Positions 42,800 to 51,344 of a stretch of DNA of 64,000 bases are shown here, piece by piece. Made by a program: the position numbers and the translations under genes. The notes beneath the pieces are model-generated. The model was not told where the DNA came from. It saw nothing but the letters and a program-made list of their open reading frames with translations, and did not search any database. Source of the stretch: Chloroflexota bacterium (GTDB lineage: Bacteria > Chloroflexota > Dormibacteria > Dormibacterales > Dormibacteraceae); NCBI GenBank assembly GCA_005880915.1, contig VBIW01000035.1:353728-417727 (forward strand), given 5' to 3'. How positions within the stretch are numbered: position 1 is the stretch's first letter; each line of letters opens with the position of its first letter.

Positions 42800-44261
42800 A
42801 ACAGAGATCCGCGACCGCCTCCGCGAGGCGATCGGCGAGGCCAGATACCCTTCCGCGCTCAAGGGCAAGGTCGTCGAACGCCTCGGCCAGCCTGCGTCAC
42901 GCACCAATCCGGCAGCGTTGGGACTGGTAGCGGCCCTGCTCGCGGTGCTCATCGTGGCGAGCCTTGTCTACATCCGGGTTCAGACGGCGCAGCCCGGACG
43001 GCCTGCTGCCGGTCCGTCGCCCCGGCCGACTGCATCACCCTTCAGCCCGGTGCCGGCCGCCGACATCCCCACCACGGACCTTGCCGCCGCTGACCTGACG
43101 CCTGCGGCAGTGCTGGTCAGCCAGGAGGATCTCGTTGCGACCAGCGGGGGCCGCACCGTGAGGCTCGTCGGCGCCTACGCCGACCCTGCTCGCACGGTCT
43201 TCATCTTCCGCACTCTACCTGCGGCGGGCTCACCGACCCTCCAGGTTTCGGACAGCAAAGGTCCACTCAACGCTGGCAGCGGCGGCGCGGCCGGCGTGGT
43301 CGGAGACCAGGTCGTCCATCTCTTTCAGGGTCCGCATGCGGGTTCAGACGGAATGGCGCACTTGAACGTCGCGATTACCGGGTTCGACCCCATCGTGCCT
43401 GCGGAAGGACGGCCGATCTACGGAATCTGGAATTTCGCGTTCGACCTGAGGGTGCAGCCGGCGACATCGCTGCCCCTGCCAGGGCTGATCTCCAGCGGCT
43501 CCGACAGGGTCAACGTCGAGACGTTCGAGCTCACGCCCAGCGTGATCCACTTCAAGGCCGTGGTCCATGGAGCTTCCCCGTCGGGAGTGCTTGACGCAGG
43601 AGTGAGCGTGGTCGACGGCGGGGGGAACCCCATTCACCCGTCCGGCTCGGCCGTCCCGGTCGGTGGCAGCCCCGGCGCGACCAGGGTCGACCTCACGTGG
43701 CCGCGGCCGGCGAGCGCAGCGACGTACAACCTTCACGTCGTCGAAACAGGTGGCGAGTACCGGACCAGCATCGCGATCCCGGCTCCGCCTGCCATAGACA
43801 ACGGCAAGCCAGCGAAGGGGCATCCCCTGGGTCCAGCTGATTTTCCAGTCGCGCAGCAATCGCTGAACCTGCAAGGCGCGATCACCGACCACATCAGCTC
43901 CGGCAATCCTCAGTCCTGCGGCGCCGGATCAGGTCCGGATGGGCTGTCGCTCTTTGCATTCGCGACCTACTTCCAATCCAGGGGCGCGTTGTACTACGTG
44001 TCTTTCTATACGGATAAGGCCGTCCAGGTTTACCACGGGCCAGGGACGTACAAGGCGCGAGCCACGCTGTCGCCGGTCTCGTTCATAGGCACCACCAATC
44101 CGATGTTCACCGGCACGCCTCAGCTGACGGTCAGCAAGGACAACGGCCTTCACCAGGGAAGCGTGAGCGGCACCCTGGCCTGGACTGACGACCCGAGCCA
44201 GACGCTGACGATCACGGGGACCTGGACCTGCATGCCGGGTCAGGAGCTGGGCCCGGCCTGA
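42792..44261 (+). CDS. Single-span membrane protein, probable anti-sigma factor
   Basis: A 489-residue protein: a short cytoplasmic part (~1-38, RLREAIGEARYPSALKGKVV), one membrane helix (~42-63), a Pro/Ser-rich linker and a large extracytoplasmic beta-rich domain with repeated VxGGxxNP-like turns. No standard anti-sigma zinc motif (HxxxCxxC) is visible. Overlap with the ECF gene is the main reason for the call. The external domain could sense an envelope signal. No family was recognised. Confidence 0.65.
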   Translation: MRETEIRDRLREAIGEARYPSALKGKVVERLGQPASRTNPAALGLVAALLAVLIVASLVYIRVQTAQPGRPAAGPSPRPTASPFSPVPAADIPTTDLAAADLTPAAVLVSQEDLVATSGGRTVRLVGAYADPARTVFIFRTLPAAGSPTLQVSDSKGPLNAGSGGAAGVVGDQVVHLFQGPHAGSDGMAHLNVAITGFDPIVPAEGRPIYGIWNFAFDLRVQPATSLPLPGLISSGSDRVNVETFELTPSVIHFKAVVHGASPSGVLDAGVSVVDGGGNPIHPSGSAVPVGGSPGATRVDLTWPRPASAATYNLHVVETGGEYRTSIAIPAPPAIDNGKPAKGHPLGPADFPVAQQSLNLQGAITDHISSGNPQSCGAGSGPDGLSLFAFATYFQSRGALYYVSFYTDKAVQVYHGPGTYKARATLSPVSFIGTTNPMFTGTPQLTVSKDNGLHQGSVSGTLAWTDDPSQTLTITGTWTCMPGQELGPA

Positions 44262-45007
44262 GCGTCGGTCTTTGGTACAGACCAACGGGTTCTGGCGGCC
44301 CAGGCTTCGGCCCGCGTGGCGATCTCGCGGATGACCTCGTCCTTGGCTTCGGTATAGGCGATGCGATCATCCGCCCAGCGAGCCGTCGCGGATTCCTTCG
44401 CCTTCAGGTAGGCACCTCTCGCGCCGGCGTCGGACCGCAGATAAGCGACGAACAAGAGGTGCCTCCGCTCCCATGGGCTGCCGGCGTTGCATACATGGAC
44501 ATGCACGTCACGGCTCCGGTCCGCAAACGGCCTGAAGAAGCGGTGGTCGTCGTCGCGGCTGCGCAGCTGAACGCCGAGCGACTCGATCGCGGGAACGTAA
44601 GCCGCTTCGTCCAGCATGTCGTCGACGCTGACCTGGATGTCGATCACGGGTTTGGCGGGCAATCCTGGGACCGCTGTGGAACCGACATGATCGATTCGCC
44701 TTTGCGTTCGACCCAGAGCGCCGGTCAGCTTTTGCTTCCAGTCGTTGAAGCGAGACGGCCATTCAGGGTCGTACGGGACAAGCTGGATCAGCTCGAGTTT
44801 CCGATCGCTGCCGGGCACGAGCTCGAAGCCGGCATGCATCTCGTACAGAGCTCGCGCCGACAGCCGAACGCGTTCCTCGGCTGGTAATTCGTGCGGCTTC
44901 AGTCCACGTGGCCCAGCGACGAGCTCGTAGAGGTTGATCACTGTCGCGCTCTCATCGCCTGCGCGCCGCCGCACGCGCCACGCTTCGAATACTGCCTCCT
45001 CGCTCAG
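44240..45007 (-). CDS. GrpB-family (UPF0157) protein with N-terminal extension
   Basis: The GrpB nucleotidyltransferase-like domain starts at IQLVPYDPEWPSRF and includes RIDHVGSTAVPGLPAKPVIDI and HVHVCNAGSPWERRHLLF. Function of the family is not established. About 70 residues precede it (ATVINLYELVAGPRGLKPHELP). CTG 45007 overlaps the stop of the upstream gene as CTGA and gives MSEEAVFEAW; GTG 44974 is the first conventional start that fits. The track ORF (to 45118) overlaps the neighbour by more than 100 bases. Confidence 0.8.
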   Translation of the reverse strand: MSEEAVFEAWRVRRRAGDESATVINLYELVAGPRGLKPHELPAEERVRLSARALYEMHAGFELVPGSDRKLELIQLVPYDPEWPSRFNDWKQKLTGALGRTQRRIDHVGSTAVPGLPAKPVIDIQVSVDDMLDEAAYVPAIESLGVQLRSRDDDHRFFRPFADRSRDVHVHVCNAGSPWERRHLLFVAYLRSDAGARGAYLKAKESATARWADDRIAYTEAKDEVIREIATRAEAWAARTRWSVPKTDAQAGPSS

Positions 45008-45507
45008 CGGCGATCGGCCTCCGACATCTCGTCGATGCAAATCGCGATGCACAGCAGGAGGACGTCGTCCTGACCAGGCGCGATCGTGACGCCGTAGAAC
45101 ATGTCGCCGACAAACCACTGTCTCGAGACCGATGCCACGACCTGGCCTCCGCCAGTGATCTGGAACTCGTGGTTGAGAATGTCACCCTGTGCTTCCAGCA
45201 CGCCGCCGCCGGATACGTCGATGTCGAAATGCTGGCTCAGGATGTTGAAGAACGCCTTCTTCACGACGGCAACGACCTGGCCGTCCCGCTTGACATCCAT
45301 CGTCTTCCGCAACGTGAGCATTTCGGCCTGCATTCTCGCCAGCTCGTTTCCACTCGCGTCCTGCAGCGCGAAGGTCTGAGTCAGGACGAGCACCTTGCCA
45401 TCGACTTTGTAGACGTTCTCGCCGGCCGTGTTCTGGACCCAGAAGTCCTCGCCGATCGAGAAGATCTGCCGGCGCAGCTGGTAGGTCGTCCACCCGGTCA
45501 TGGACAT
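45004..45507 (-). CDS. LURP-one-related (YxjI/LOR) protein
   Basis: A 167-residue protein of the LURP-one/Tubby-like fold: YQLRRQIFSIGEDFWVQN, ENVYKVDGKVLVLTQTFALQD, and FDIDVSGGGVLEAQGDILNHEFQI (seen as DILNHEFQI). Members may bind membrane phospholipids, but the role in bacteria is unknown. Followed by GrpB with a CTGA junction, so the two are probably co-transcribed. Confidence 0.85.
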   Translation of the reverse strand: MSMTGWTTYQLRRQIFSIGEDFWVQNTAGENVYKVDGKVLVLTQTFALQDASGNELARMQAEMLTLRKTMDVKRDGQVVAVVKKAFFNILSQHFDIDVSGGGVLEAQGDILNHEFQITGGGQVVASVSRQWFVGDMFYGVTIAPGQDDVLLLCIAICIDEMSEADRR

Positions 45508-45759
45508 GGGTTCGAAGTCTATTCGTACCGCAAGGCCTCGGCCGGCGCGACGCCGGCATCGTGACGTTCATGGTCGTGTTCATGTCGGTTTTCCAGGATG
45601 TTCTGGTGCAGAACTTCGCCAACGTCGATCAACTCTCCGGCGGGTGGCAGATCGTCGCCGGAACTCCGGACAACAACGGAGAAGATTCGGCGCACCAGTG
45701 GATCGACTCTAGAGCGGGAGTGTGGCGGATCTGCGCCGAAACGGTCGCCAAACCCCGCG
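45508..45759. other. Weakly coding gap with a GC hairpin
   Basis: No convincing gene. A perfect hairpin GCCGGCG-CGA-CGCCGGC lies at 45541-45557. A plus-strand ORF (45561-45800) and a 58-codon minus-strand ORF (45519-45695, ending APAEALRYE) overlap here, and only one, if any, can be real. The minus-strand tail resembles the C-terminus of FtsX/MacB-type permeases, but nothing upstream supports that. Confidence 0.4.
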
Positions 45760-45800
45760 CTAAAGCGTGTCGTTCACCACAACCAGCGCCGGGGTCATGA
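45561..45800 (+). CDS. Doubtful small ORF
   Basis: A 79-codon ORF starting at GTG. Its first ~45 codons look GC-rich at third positions (VFQDVLVQNFANVDQLSGGW), but the rest does not, and it overlaps the truncated receiver gene on the other strand. No family recognised and no ribosome-binding site. Listed only because the gap has no better gene. Confidence 0.2.
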   Translation: MTFMVVFMSVFQDVLVQNFANVDQLSGGWQIVAGTPDNNGEDSAHQWIDSRAGVWRICAETVAKPRAKACRSPQPAPGS

Positions 45801-45978
45801 CCGCCAGGCAGGCTAGCGCTTCCGTCACCGTCGATACGACCTCCACAGCGAAGCCTGCGTCCTCCCAAGCGCACCGCGCGGAGCGGGCGCCTGCCTCATC
45901 GGCCACGACGATCAGCACCCATGGGGTCAATGTATGGTCGGGGTCTTCGTCTGAAATTGGTGGTGCGGTGATGATCAT
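45760..45978 (-). CDS. Truncated, degenerate response-regulator receiver domain
   Basis: A 72-residue ORF six bases after the second stand-alone receiver gene. It shows the first half of a receiver fold: WVLIVVADEAGARSARCAWEDAG, then EVVSTVTEALACLAVMTPALVVVNDTL and a stop. The phosphoacceptor strand reads VVVND instead of VLLD, putting Asn at the Asp position, and everything after beta-3 is missing. It is either a decaying gene or a small binding partner for the kinase. It closes the signalling operon. Confidence 0.55.
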   Translation of the reverse strand: MIITAPPISDEDPDHTLTPWVLIVVADEAGARSARCAWEDAGFAVEVVSTVTEALACLAVMTPALVVVNDTL

Positions 45979-45984
45979 GGCTGT

Positions 45985-46353
45985 CTAGTCCGCCATCAGA
46001 CGGTCAACCTCCGCATGCAGCAGCTCGAGGTCGACGGGCTTGGTCAAGAAGCTGTCGACTCCTGCGGTATCGAGCTCTTGACGGAGCTCTTCGGAAACAT
46101 CTCCGGTCAACGCGAGCACCTTGATGGGGTGGAGCTGGTGGCGCTTGCGAAGGAGCTGGAGAACCTCGACGCCGTCATACATCGGCATGTGGACGTCGAG
46201 GATGACGAGCTGATAGTTGCCGCTCGTGCCAAGCTCGAGCGCCTGGTTGCCATCGGGCGCGGACGAGACGTCGTAGCCGAAAGATTGCAGGAAATAGGTG
46301 AGCAGCTCAGTGTTCATGGGGTCGTCGTCGGCGACCAGGATTCGCCCCGTCAC
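45985..46353 (-). CDS. Single-domain response regulator (second)
   Basis: A 122-residue CheY-like receiver from GTG 46353. The acidic pocket (VADDDP), phosphoacceptor in LVILDVHMP, switch threonine (LALTG) and lysine (LTKPVD) are intact. No output domain. Its GTG overlaps the stop of the upstream receiver gene (GTGA); the longer track ORF is an overlap artefact. It probably accepts phosphate from the hybrid kinase encoded two genes upstream. Confidence 0.88.
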   Translation of the reverse strand: MTGRILVADDDPMNTELLTYFLQSFGYDVSSAPDGNQALELGTSGNYQLVILDVHMPMYDGVEVLQLLRKRHQLHPIKVLALTGDVSEELRQELDTAGVDSFLTKPVDLELLHAEVDRLMAD

Positions 46354-46754
46354 CCGGCCACCACGTGGCGGTCGGTCTCCGTGTCGATGAAGTACTGGCT
46401 CACAGCCGCGGCAAAAGTCCGAGTGTCGATCGGCTTCGCGATGTAACCGACGCATCCTGCCTTCAGCGCCACCTCGCGGTCGCCGGCCATCGCGTGGGCG
46501 GTGAGGGCCACAACTGGGATCGCCCTGGTGGCGGGGTCTGACTTGAGCTGGCGTGTCAGCGAGAGGCCGTCCTGACCTGGCAGTTGCACGTCCATGAGGA
46601 TGAGGTCGGGCACAAGGTCACGCAGAAGATCGAGCGCTTCGAGGGCAGAACCAGCCAGCTGCACCTGGTAGCCGTCGAGCTCCAGCACCGCTTGAACCAG
46701 CACCTGGTTGGCCTCGTTGTCTTCGACGACCAGAATGACGCGCTTCTCGTTCAC
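46350..46754 (-). CDS. Single-domain response regulator (first)
   Basis: A 134-residue CheY/Spo0F-like receiver: VVEDNE, phosphoacceptor in LILMDVQLPGQDG, switch ALTAHAM and lysine AKPID. The style matches receivers linked to hybrid kinases (DivK/Cph2 type). GTG start overlaps the kinase stop. No output domain, so it either relays phosphate or acts by protein contact. Confidence 0.9.
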   Translation of the reverse strand: MNEKRVILVVEDNEANQVLVQAVLELDGYQVQLAGSALEALDLLRDLVPDLILMDVQLPGQDGLSLTRQLKSDPATRAIPVVALTAHAMAGDREVALKAGCVGYIAKPIDTRTFAAAVSQYFIDTETDRHVVAG

Positions 46755-49345
46755 GGCGAGCCGTTGCGCTGAGCGATCACCCGCTTGAGCAGACCGACGA
46801 TGTCTGTGGTTGCGACGTTGCCGCGAGTAAGGATCTGAGACACCCGTCCGTTGAGGAGACGTTTGTCAGCGTCTGTGAGTGTCATCGCGGTGACGACCAT
46901 GATTGGAGTGTCGCGGGTTCTCTCGTCGGCGCGCAGTGCCTCGACCACGTCGAAACCCGTGACATCCGGCATCATCAGGTCGAGCAGCACGCAGTCTGGC
47001 TGCATGGTCTTCGCGAGCTCGATCGCCTGGCGGCCGCCAGAGGCAGGGAGCACCGAGAAGCCGGCCGGCTCGAGCGCCTGGGTCAGCCACATGCGGTTGG
47101 TGGCATCATCGTCCACCACCAGCACCCGGACCTCGTCCTTGCCCGAGTGGCGCTTGAAGTCGAAGCGGTTCAGCCGCTTGATCAGGGCTCCCGTGTCCAC
47201 GGGTTTGACGAAATAGTCGAGCGCGCCGAGGGCAAGGCCGAGCTCCGGGTTGTCGACCACGCTCACCACGACGATAGGTATGCCGCTGGTCGTTTCGTCG
47301 CTCTTCAGGCGCGTCATGATCTCCCAGCCGTCGACCTCGGGCAGGATGATGTCGAGAGTGATAGCCGCTGGCTGCAGCTCGCGAGCCCGTGCGAGCGCCT
47401 CGTTACCGGTCCGCGCCACCTCGGTCCTGTAACCGGCGGCCGAGAGCTGGCGTGTCAGGAGCTCGGCCGCGGCCGGGTCGTCTTCCACCACCAGGACCAC
47501 CGGCCCAGACCCGTTCTTCGCGACCGCCTCCACCATCTCGGTCGCGGGCATAACCCCCGCCCGAACTGGCAGGCTGAGCGTGAACACGCTGCCCTTGTTG
47601 AGGCGGCTTGACACGCGAACGTCGCCACCATGGAGGAGCGCGAATCGCTTGGTCAGCGCGAGTCCGAGACCGGTGCCCTCGTGCTTGCGCCCTGGTCCGA
47701 AGTCCACCTGGTGGAACTCGCGGAAGATCGACTTCAGATCGGATTCCGAGATGCCGATGCCGGTGTCGGTCACCGTGATCTCGATCGTGTCTTTGATGCG
47801 CCGGGCCCCGATCGTCACCGATCCGCCTTCGGGTGTGAACTTGATTGCGTTCGAAACCAGGTTGAGGAGCATCTGCTTGACCTTGCCGGCGTCGCCGAGC
47901 ATGTCGCCCGCACCTGTGGCGGTTGAAGTCAGGGCGATGCTCTTCTTCGTCACGAGCGGCTCGACGGTCTTGATGACCTGGTCGACCGAATCGGCCACCG
48001 ACAAAGTCTGTAGGCGCAGCTCCATCTGTCCCGCCTCCACCTTGGACAGGTCGAGGATGTCATTGATCAGGCCGAGGAGGTGTCTGCCGCTGGTCAGGAT
48101 CTGGCTCAGGAAACGCTTTCGCGTGGCCTCGTCGAACTGGCCGTTTTGCGCGTCGGTCAGCAGCTCAGAGAAGCCGATGATCGCGTTGAGCGGCGTACGG
48201 AGCTCGTGGCTCATGTTGGCGAGAAACACGCTCTTGTGACGGTTGGCGTCCTCGAGCGCGGCATTGCTCTGCTCGAGCTGGGTGATCAGGTGACGGCGGT
48301 CCAGCGCGGTCACGAACGCGCTCATGAGCTGCTGCATACGCGTTATCTCGTCGCCACCGAATCCAGGTGTGAAAGGTCCAGCCAGCACGACCAGAGTCCC
48401 AGACGTCGTCAGGCCATTTACAGGCACTGACATTGCGATCGCCTCGACACCCTCGAGCGTGACCCGCCGCACTCCTTCGCGCAGGCTCGGCAGGTCTGCC
48501 GTCAGCTCGGCGACCGCCGCCAGGTCGAGGCCATGGCTCGACGTGGCTTTGCCGTCGCCGTCGAACAGGGCGCCCGACGCGCCACCGGCCAGGCGCAGCG
48601 CCCACCCGAGCGCGCGATTCGCCAGGGCGTCGCGGTCATCGCTGACGAGAAGGTCTTCCATGAAGGCACGCAGGCCTTCTTCCTCTCCGGCGCGCCACTG
48701 CCGGCGCAACCACGAAGGTGGGGCGAAGCTTGCGTAGAGGAGGGGGATGATGGCCAGCGCGACCAGCTCCGTGATGACCTGGATCACCGGCTGACGGATG
48801 AGCAAGCCGGCGGAGACTGCAAATAGGAGCAGAGCCACCAACCCGCCGAACCCGAGGCTCAAGGAGCGAAGGCGCCACGCCTGTACCGCAGGCAGGCCGC
48901 GGGCCGCCAGCCAGAATCGGACGATAGGTTCGACAACGCACGCGCACCACACCAGCACCAAGAGCACGGCGACGAGGAGCAGCAGAGTCCGGTTCAGTGA
49001 CAGAACAATGGCGGCGACTAGGAGGACGCTGACAGCCGCCAGCGACGCGATCGCGACGGCATGCCAGCGCCGGGGGATGGGGATGACAGAGTTGCGGTAG
49101 AGGAGGAGGGCGTAGGCGGTGCCCATGAATCCGAGCAGCTCGATTACACCCAGGAAGGGCAGCATGATCGGGATGTACGCCTGCAGCCGGCCGAGGCCCG
49201 ACACCACCGCCAGCAAGATGATGGCGAGGGCAAGAAACCCCATCGAGCGGTCTCGCCGCCGGACCCACGTGATCGCGGTCACGACGCCGAGCGCCACAAA
49301 CGCGACCGCGACTGTGTTCTCAAGGAACGAAACCAGGGCTTGCAT
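46751..49345 (-). CDS. Membrane hybrid histidine kinase with two receiver domains
   Basis: An 864-residue sensor kinase. Residues ~1-210 contain about seven to eight membrane helices; ~225-350 form a GAF-like region; HisKA follows with His380 in MSHELRTPLNAIIGFSELL (seen as SHELRTPLNAIIGF). The ATPase domain has NLVSNAIKFTPEGG, DTGIGI and GTGLGLAL. Receiver 1 (~616-730) has Asp665 in ITLDIILP and a normal KPVD lysine. Receiver 2 (~739-855) has Asp789 in VLLDLMMP but the usual Lys-Pro is replaced (ILTRGN). No HPt domain is present. Five bases downstream of the kinase/HD-GYP gene. Confidence 0.93.
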   Translation of the reverse strand: MQALVSFLENTVAVAFVALGVVTAITWVRRRDRSMGFLALAIILLAVVSGLGRLQAYIPIMLPFLGVIELLGFMGTAYALLLYRNSVIPIPRRWHAVAIASLAAVSVLLVAAIVLSLNRTLLLLVAVLLVLVWCACVVEPIVRFWLAARGLPAVQAWRLRSLSLGFGGLVALLLFAVSAGLLIRQPVIQVITELVALAIIPLLYASFAPPSWLRRQWRAGEEEGLRAFMEDLLVSDDRDALANRALGWALRLAGGASGALFDGDGKATSSHGLDLAAVAELTADLPSLREGVRRVTLEGVEAIAMSVPVNGLTTSGTLVVLAGPFTPGFGGDEITRMQQLMSAFVTALDRRHLITQLEQSNAALEDANRHKSVFLANMSHELRTPLNAIIGFSELLTDAQNGQFDEATRKRFLSQILTSGRHLLGLINDILDLSKVEAGQMELRLQTLSVADSVDQVIKTVEPLVTKKSIALTSTATGAGDMLGDAGKVKQMLLNLVSNAIKFTPEGGSVTIGARRIKDTIEITVTDTGIGISESDLKSIFREFHQVDFGPGRKHEGTGLGLALTKRFALLHGGDVRVSSRLNKGSVFTLSLPVRAGVMPATEMVEAVAKNGSGPVVLVVEDDPAAAELLTRQLSAAGYRTEVARTGNEALARARELQPAAITLDIILPEVDGWEIMTRLKSDETTSGIPIVVVSVVDNPELGLALGALDYFVKPVDTGALIKRLNRFDFKRHSGKDEVRVLVVDDDATNRMWLTQALEPAGFSVLPASGGRQAIELAKTMQPDCVLLDLMMPDVTGFDVVEALRADERTRDTPIMVVTAMTLTDADKRLLNGRVSQILTRGNVATTDIVGLLKRVIAQRNGSP

Positions 49346-49350
49346 CGCGA

Positions 49351-51189
49351 TCAGGCGGCCCCCTGGCTCCCAAGAGTCTGGATCTCGGCATTGAAGAGAT
49401 CGACCACTTCAGGGTCCCACTGGCGGCTCGCGCCGCTGCGGAGGATAGCCAGTGCCTCCTCCGGCGCCTTACGCGATCGGTAGGGCCGGTCATTCACCAG
49501 GGCGTCGAAGGCGTCGCAGACGGCGACGATCCGCGCCAAGCGCGGGATGCTCGAGCCGGCGAGACGATCTGGATATCCGGTGCCGTCGTACCGCTCGTGG
49601 TGGTTGCGGATGATCGGCAGCAGGCCGGCGCTCGACCGCAGGGGCGCCACGATCGTCTCTCCGATGACCGGGTGCTGGCGCATCGTCGCCAGCTCGGTCG
49701 CGTTGAGCGGTCCCGGCTTGAGCAGGATCGCGTCGGGGACACCGATCTTGCCGATATCGTGGATGAGGCCACCGCGATAAAGCGCGTCCAGGTCTGACGA
49801 CCCAAGGCCCATCCGGCATCCGATCCTGCGCGCCGTCTCGGCCACCCTGTGGGTATGGGCTTCGGTGAAGGGGTCCTTCGCCTCTACGGCAGCGGCCAGC
49901 GCGAAGATGACCTGCTCGGCACTGTCGAGCGAGTCGTACACGCCCTTCAGTCGCAGCGCTGAGCTGACTCGAGCGACCAGTTCGATGCGGTCGACCGGCT
50001 TCGTCATGTAATCGTCCGCGCCAGCCTCCAGCGCCCGCACCCTGTCGGCCGTGCGATCGAGGGAGGTGATCATCACGACCGGCAGGAGACGGGAACGCGG
50101 GCTGGCCTTGATGCGCCGGCAGACCTCGTAGCCGTCGATGCCGGGCATCTGGACATCGAGCAGCACAAGGTCCGGCGGCGCCGCCTGAATCGCTTGAAGC
50201 GCCGAAGGACCGTCCGCGGCAGTCCGCACGTGGCAATCGACGTCGGCCAGGCAGGCCTCGATGAGCTCTCGGTTCGCGGCGCCGTCGTCGACGACCAGCA
50301 CGATGGGCGTGCGTTCCGGATGGGCGAGGCGGCGAGTCGCCGGCGAGCCCGACGCCTCCTCGAGCCCGCTCGGCCACGCGGCCGGCTTGAGCGCGGCGAC
50401 GAAGTCAGCGGCGGCTCCATAGCGCTCCTCTGGCCGTTTGGCGAGCGCGCGGCGCAAGACGTCTTCGACGTGGGCGGAGAGCTCGCCCTTCAGCTCGCGG
50501 GTGGTTGGCATGGGCTTGGTGACGTGGGAGAGGAGGGTGGCCGCCGGCGTCGATGCCTCGAAGGGCACGCGTCCAGTCAGCATCTCGTACGCCACGACCG
50601 CCAGCGAGTAGAGGTCGGAAGCGGTCCCCAGCGGCTCATCCGCCGCCTGCTCGGGCGACATGTACTCGGGCGTGCCCATGACGGTCCCGGAACCAGTCAA
50701 GCGGCGGACCGACCCCAGCATCTTGGACAGGCCGAAGTCACCCAGGGCAGGAGTCCCATCGGAATGGAGGAGGATGTTCGACGGCTTGATGTCGCGGTGG
50801 AGCACTCCGTGCGCGTGGGCGTGGTCCAGGGCTCCCGCGACCTGCTGGAGCAGCCGGACGACCTCTTTCAGATCCATCGGGCGGCCGACCCTGTCGGCAA
50901 GCGTTCCGCCCTCGACCAGCTCGAGTACGAGATATGCGGTGCCGTCCTCGTAGCCGAAATCGAAGACCTCGACTATGTTCGGGTGCTTCAGGCGCGCCAC
51001 CGAGCGCGCCTCCTGCTGGAAGCGCTCGCAGTATTCGGGGTCTTCGGCCAGCATGTCCGGGAGGACCTTGATGGCCACGTAGCGGTCCAGGGCGGCGTGG
51101 TATGCGCGGTAGACGGTGGCCATGCCGCCCCGGCCCACCCGCTCCATGACCCGGTACGGGCCGAGCGTCACGCCTTCCCGGACGATCAT
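49351..51189 (-). CDS. Ser/Thr protein kinase - receiver - HD-GYP fusion
   Basis: A 612-residue cytoplasmic fusion of three signalling modules. Residues ~10-270 are a Hanks-type kinase with GRGGMATVY, Lys41, HRDIKPSN, GDFGLSK and GTPEYMSPEQ, all intact. Residues ~296-412 are a complete receiver (VVDDG, Asp345 in LLDVQMP, MITS, TKPVD). Residues ~425-600 are an HD-GYP cyclic-di-GMP phosphodiesterase with HDIGKIGVPD (His477/Asp478) and HHERYDGTGYP. There are no PASTA or membrane segments. ATG overlaps the stop of a small membrane-peptide gene (ATGA). The order kinase-receiver-phosphodiesterase is unusual; receiver-HD-GYP is common and the kinase head is the addition. Confidence 0.94.
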   Translation of the reverse strand: MIVREGVTLGPYRVMERVGRGGMATVYRAYHAALDRYVAIKVLPDMLAEDPEYCERFQQEARSVARLKHPNIVEVFDFGYEDGTAYLVLELVEGGTLADRVGRPMDLKEVVRLLQQVAGALDHAHAHGVLHRDIKPSNILLHSDGTPALGDFGLSKMLGSVRRLTGSGTVMGTPEYMSPEQAADEPLGTASDLYSLAVVAYEMLTGRVPFEASTPAATLLSHVTKPMPTTRELKGELSAHVEDVLRRALAKRPEERYGAAADFVAALKPAAWPSGLEEASGSPATRRLAHPERTPIVLVVDDGAANRELIEACLADVDCHVRTAADGPSALQAIQAAPPDLVLLDVQMPGIDGYEVCRRIKASPRSRLLPVVMITSLDRTADRVRALEAGADDYMTKPVDRIELVARVSSALRLKGVYDSLDSAEQVIFALAAAVEAKDPFTEAHTHRVAETARRIGCRMGLGSSDLDALYRGGLIHDIGKIGVPDAILLKPGPLNATELATMRQHPVIGETIVAPLRSSAGLLPIIRNHHERYDGTGYPDRLAGSSIPRLARIVAVCDAFDALVNDRPYRSRKAPEEALAILRSGASRQWDPEVVDLFNAEIQTLGSQGAA

Positions 51190-51344
51190 CTGATCAGCCC
51201 GAAGAGGATGAGGAGGCCCACCGCCGGCGGCAGAGCCGTCAGTCCAAGGGATGCCAGGAGGACGGCCAGGACCGTCAGGCGCCCCGGCGAACCTTCCTCC
51301 GCCTCCGACCCTTCTTCAGCTACCCACCTGGTGACTAGTTCCAC
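51186..51344 (-). CDS. Small single-span or hairpin membrane peptide
   Basis: A 52-residue ORF from GTG 51344 (or 60 residues from GTG 51368). A charged N-terminus (WVAEEGSEAEEGSPGR) is followed by two short hydrophobic stretches, LTVLAVLLASLGLTAL and AVGLLILFGLI. Its stop overlaps the ATG of the kinase/HD-GYP gene (ATGA), which supports it being translated. It could anchor or regulate that kinase. No family recognised. Confidence 0.5.
   Translation of the reverse strand: MELVTRWVAEEGSEAEEGSPGRLTVLAVLLASLGLTALPPAVGLLILFGLIR

Noticed and set aside
45519-45695. Minus-strand 58-codon ORF ending APAEALRYE, like the C-terminus of FtsX/MacB permeases
   Set aside because: No membrane helices or permease homology upstream in any frame, and the overlapping plus-strand frame looks at least as coding-like. 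The match is too short.
46751-49483. Long plus-strand ORFs opposite the histidine kinase
   Set aside because: They are antisense shadows typical of GC-rich genes; the minus-strand frames carry all domain motifs.
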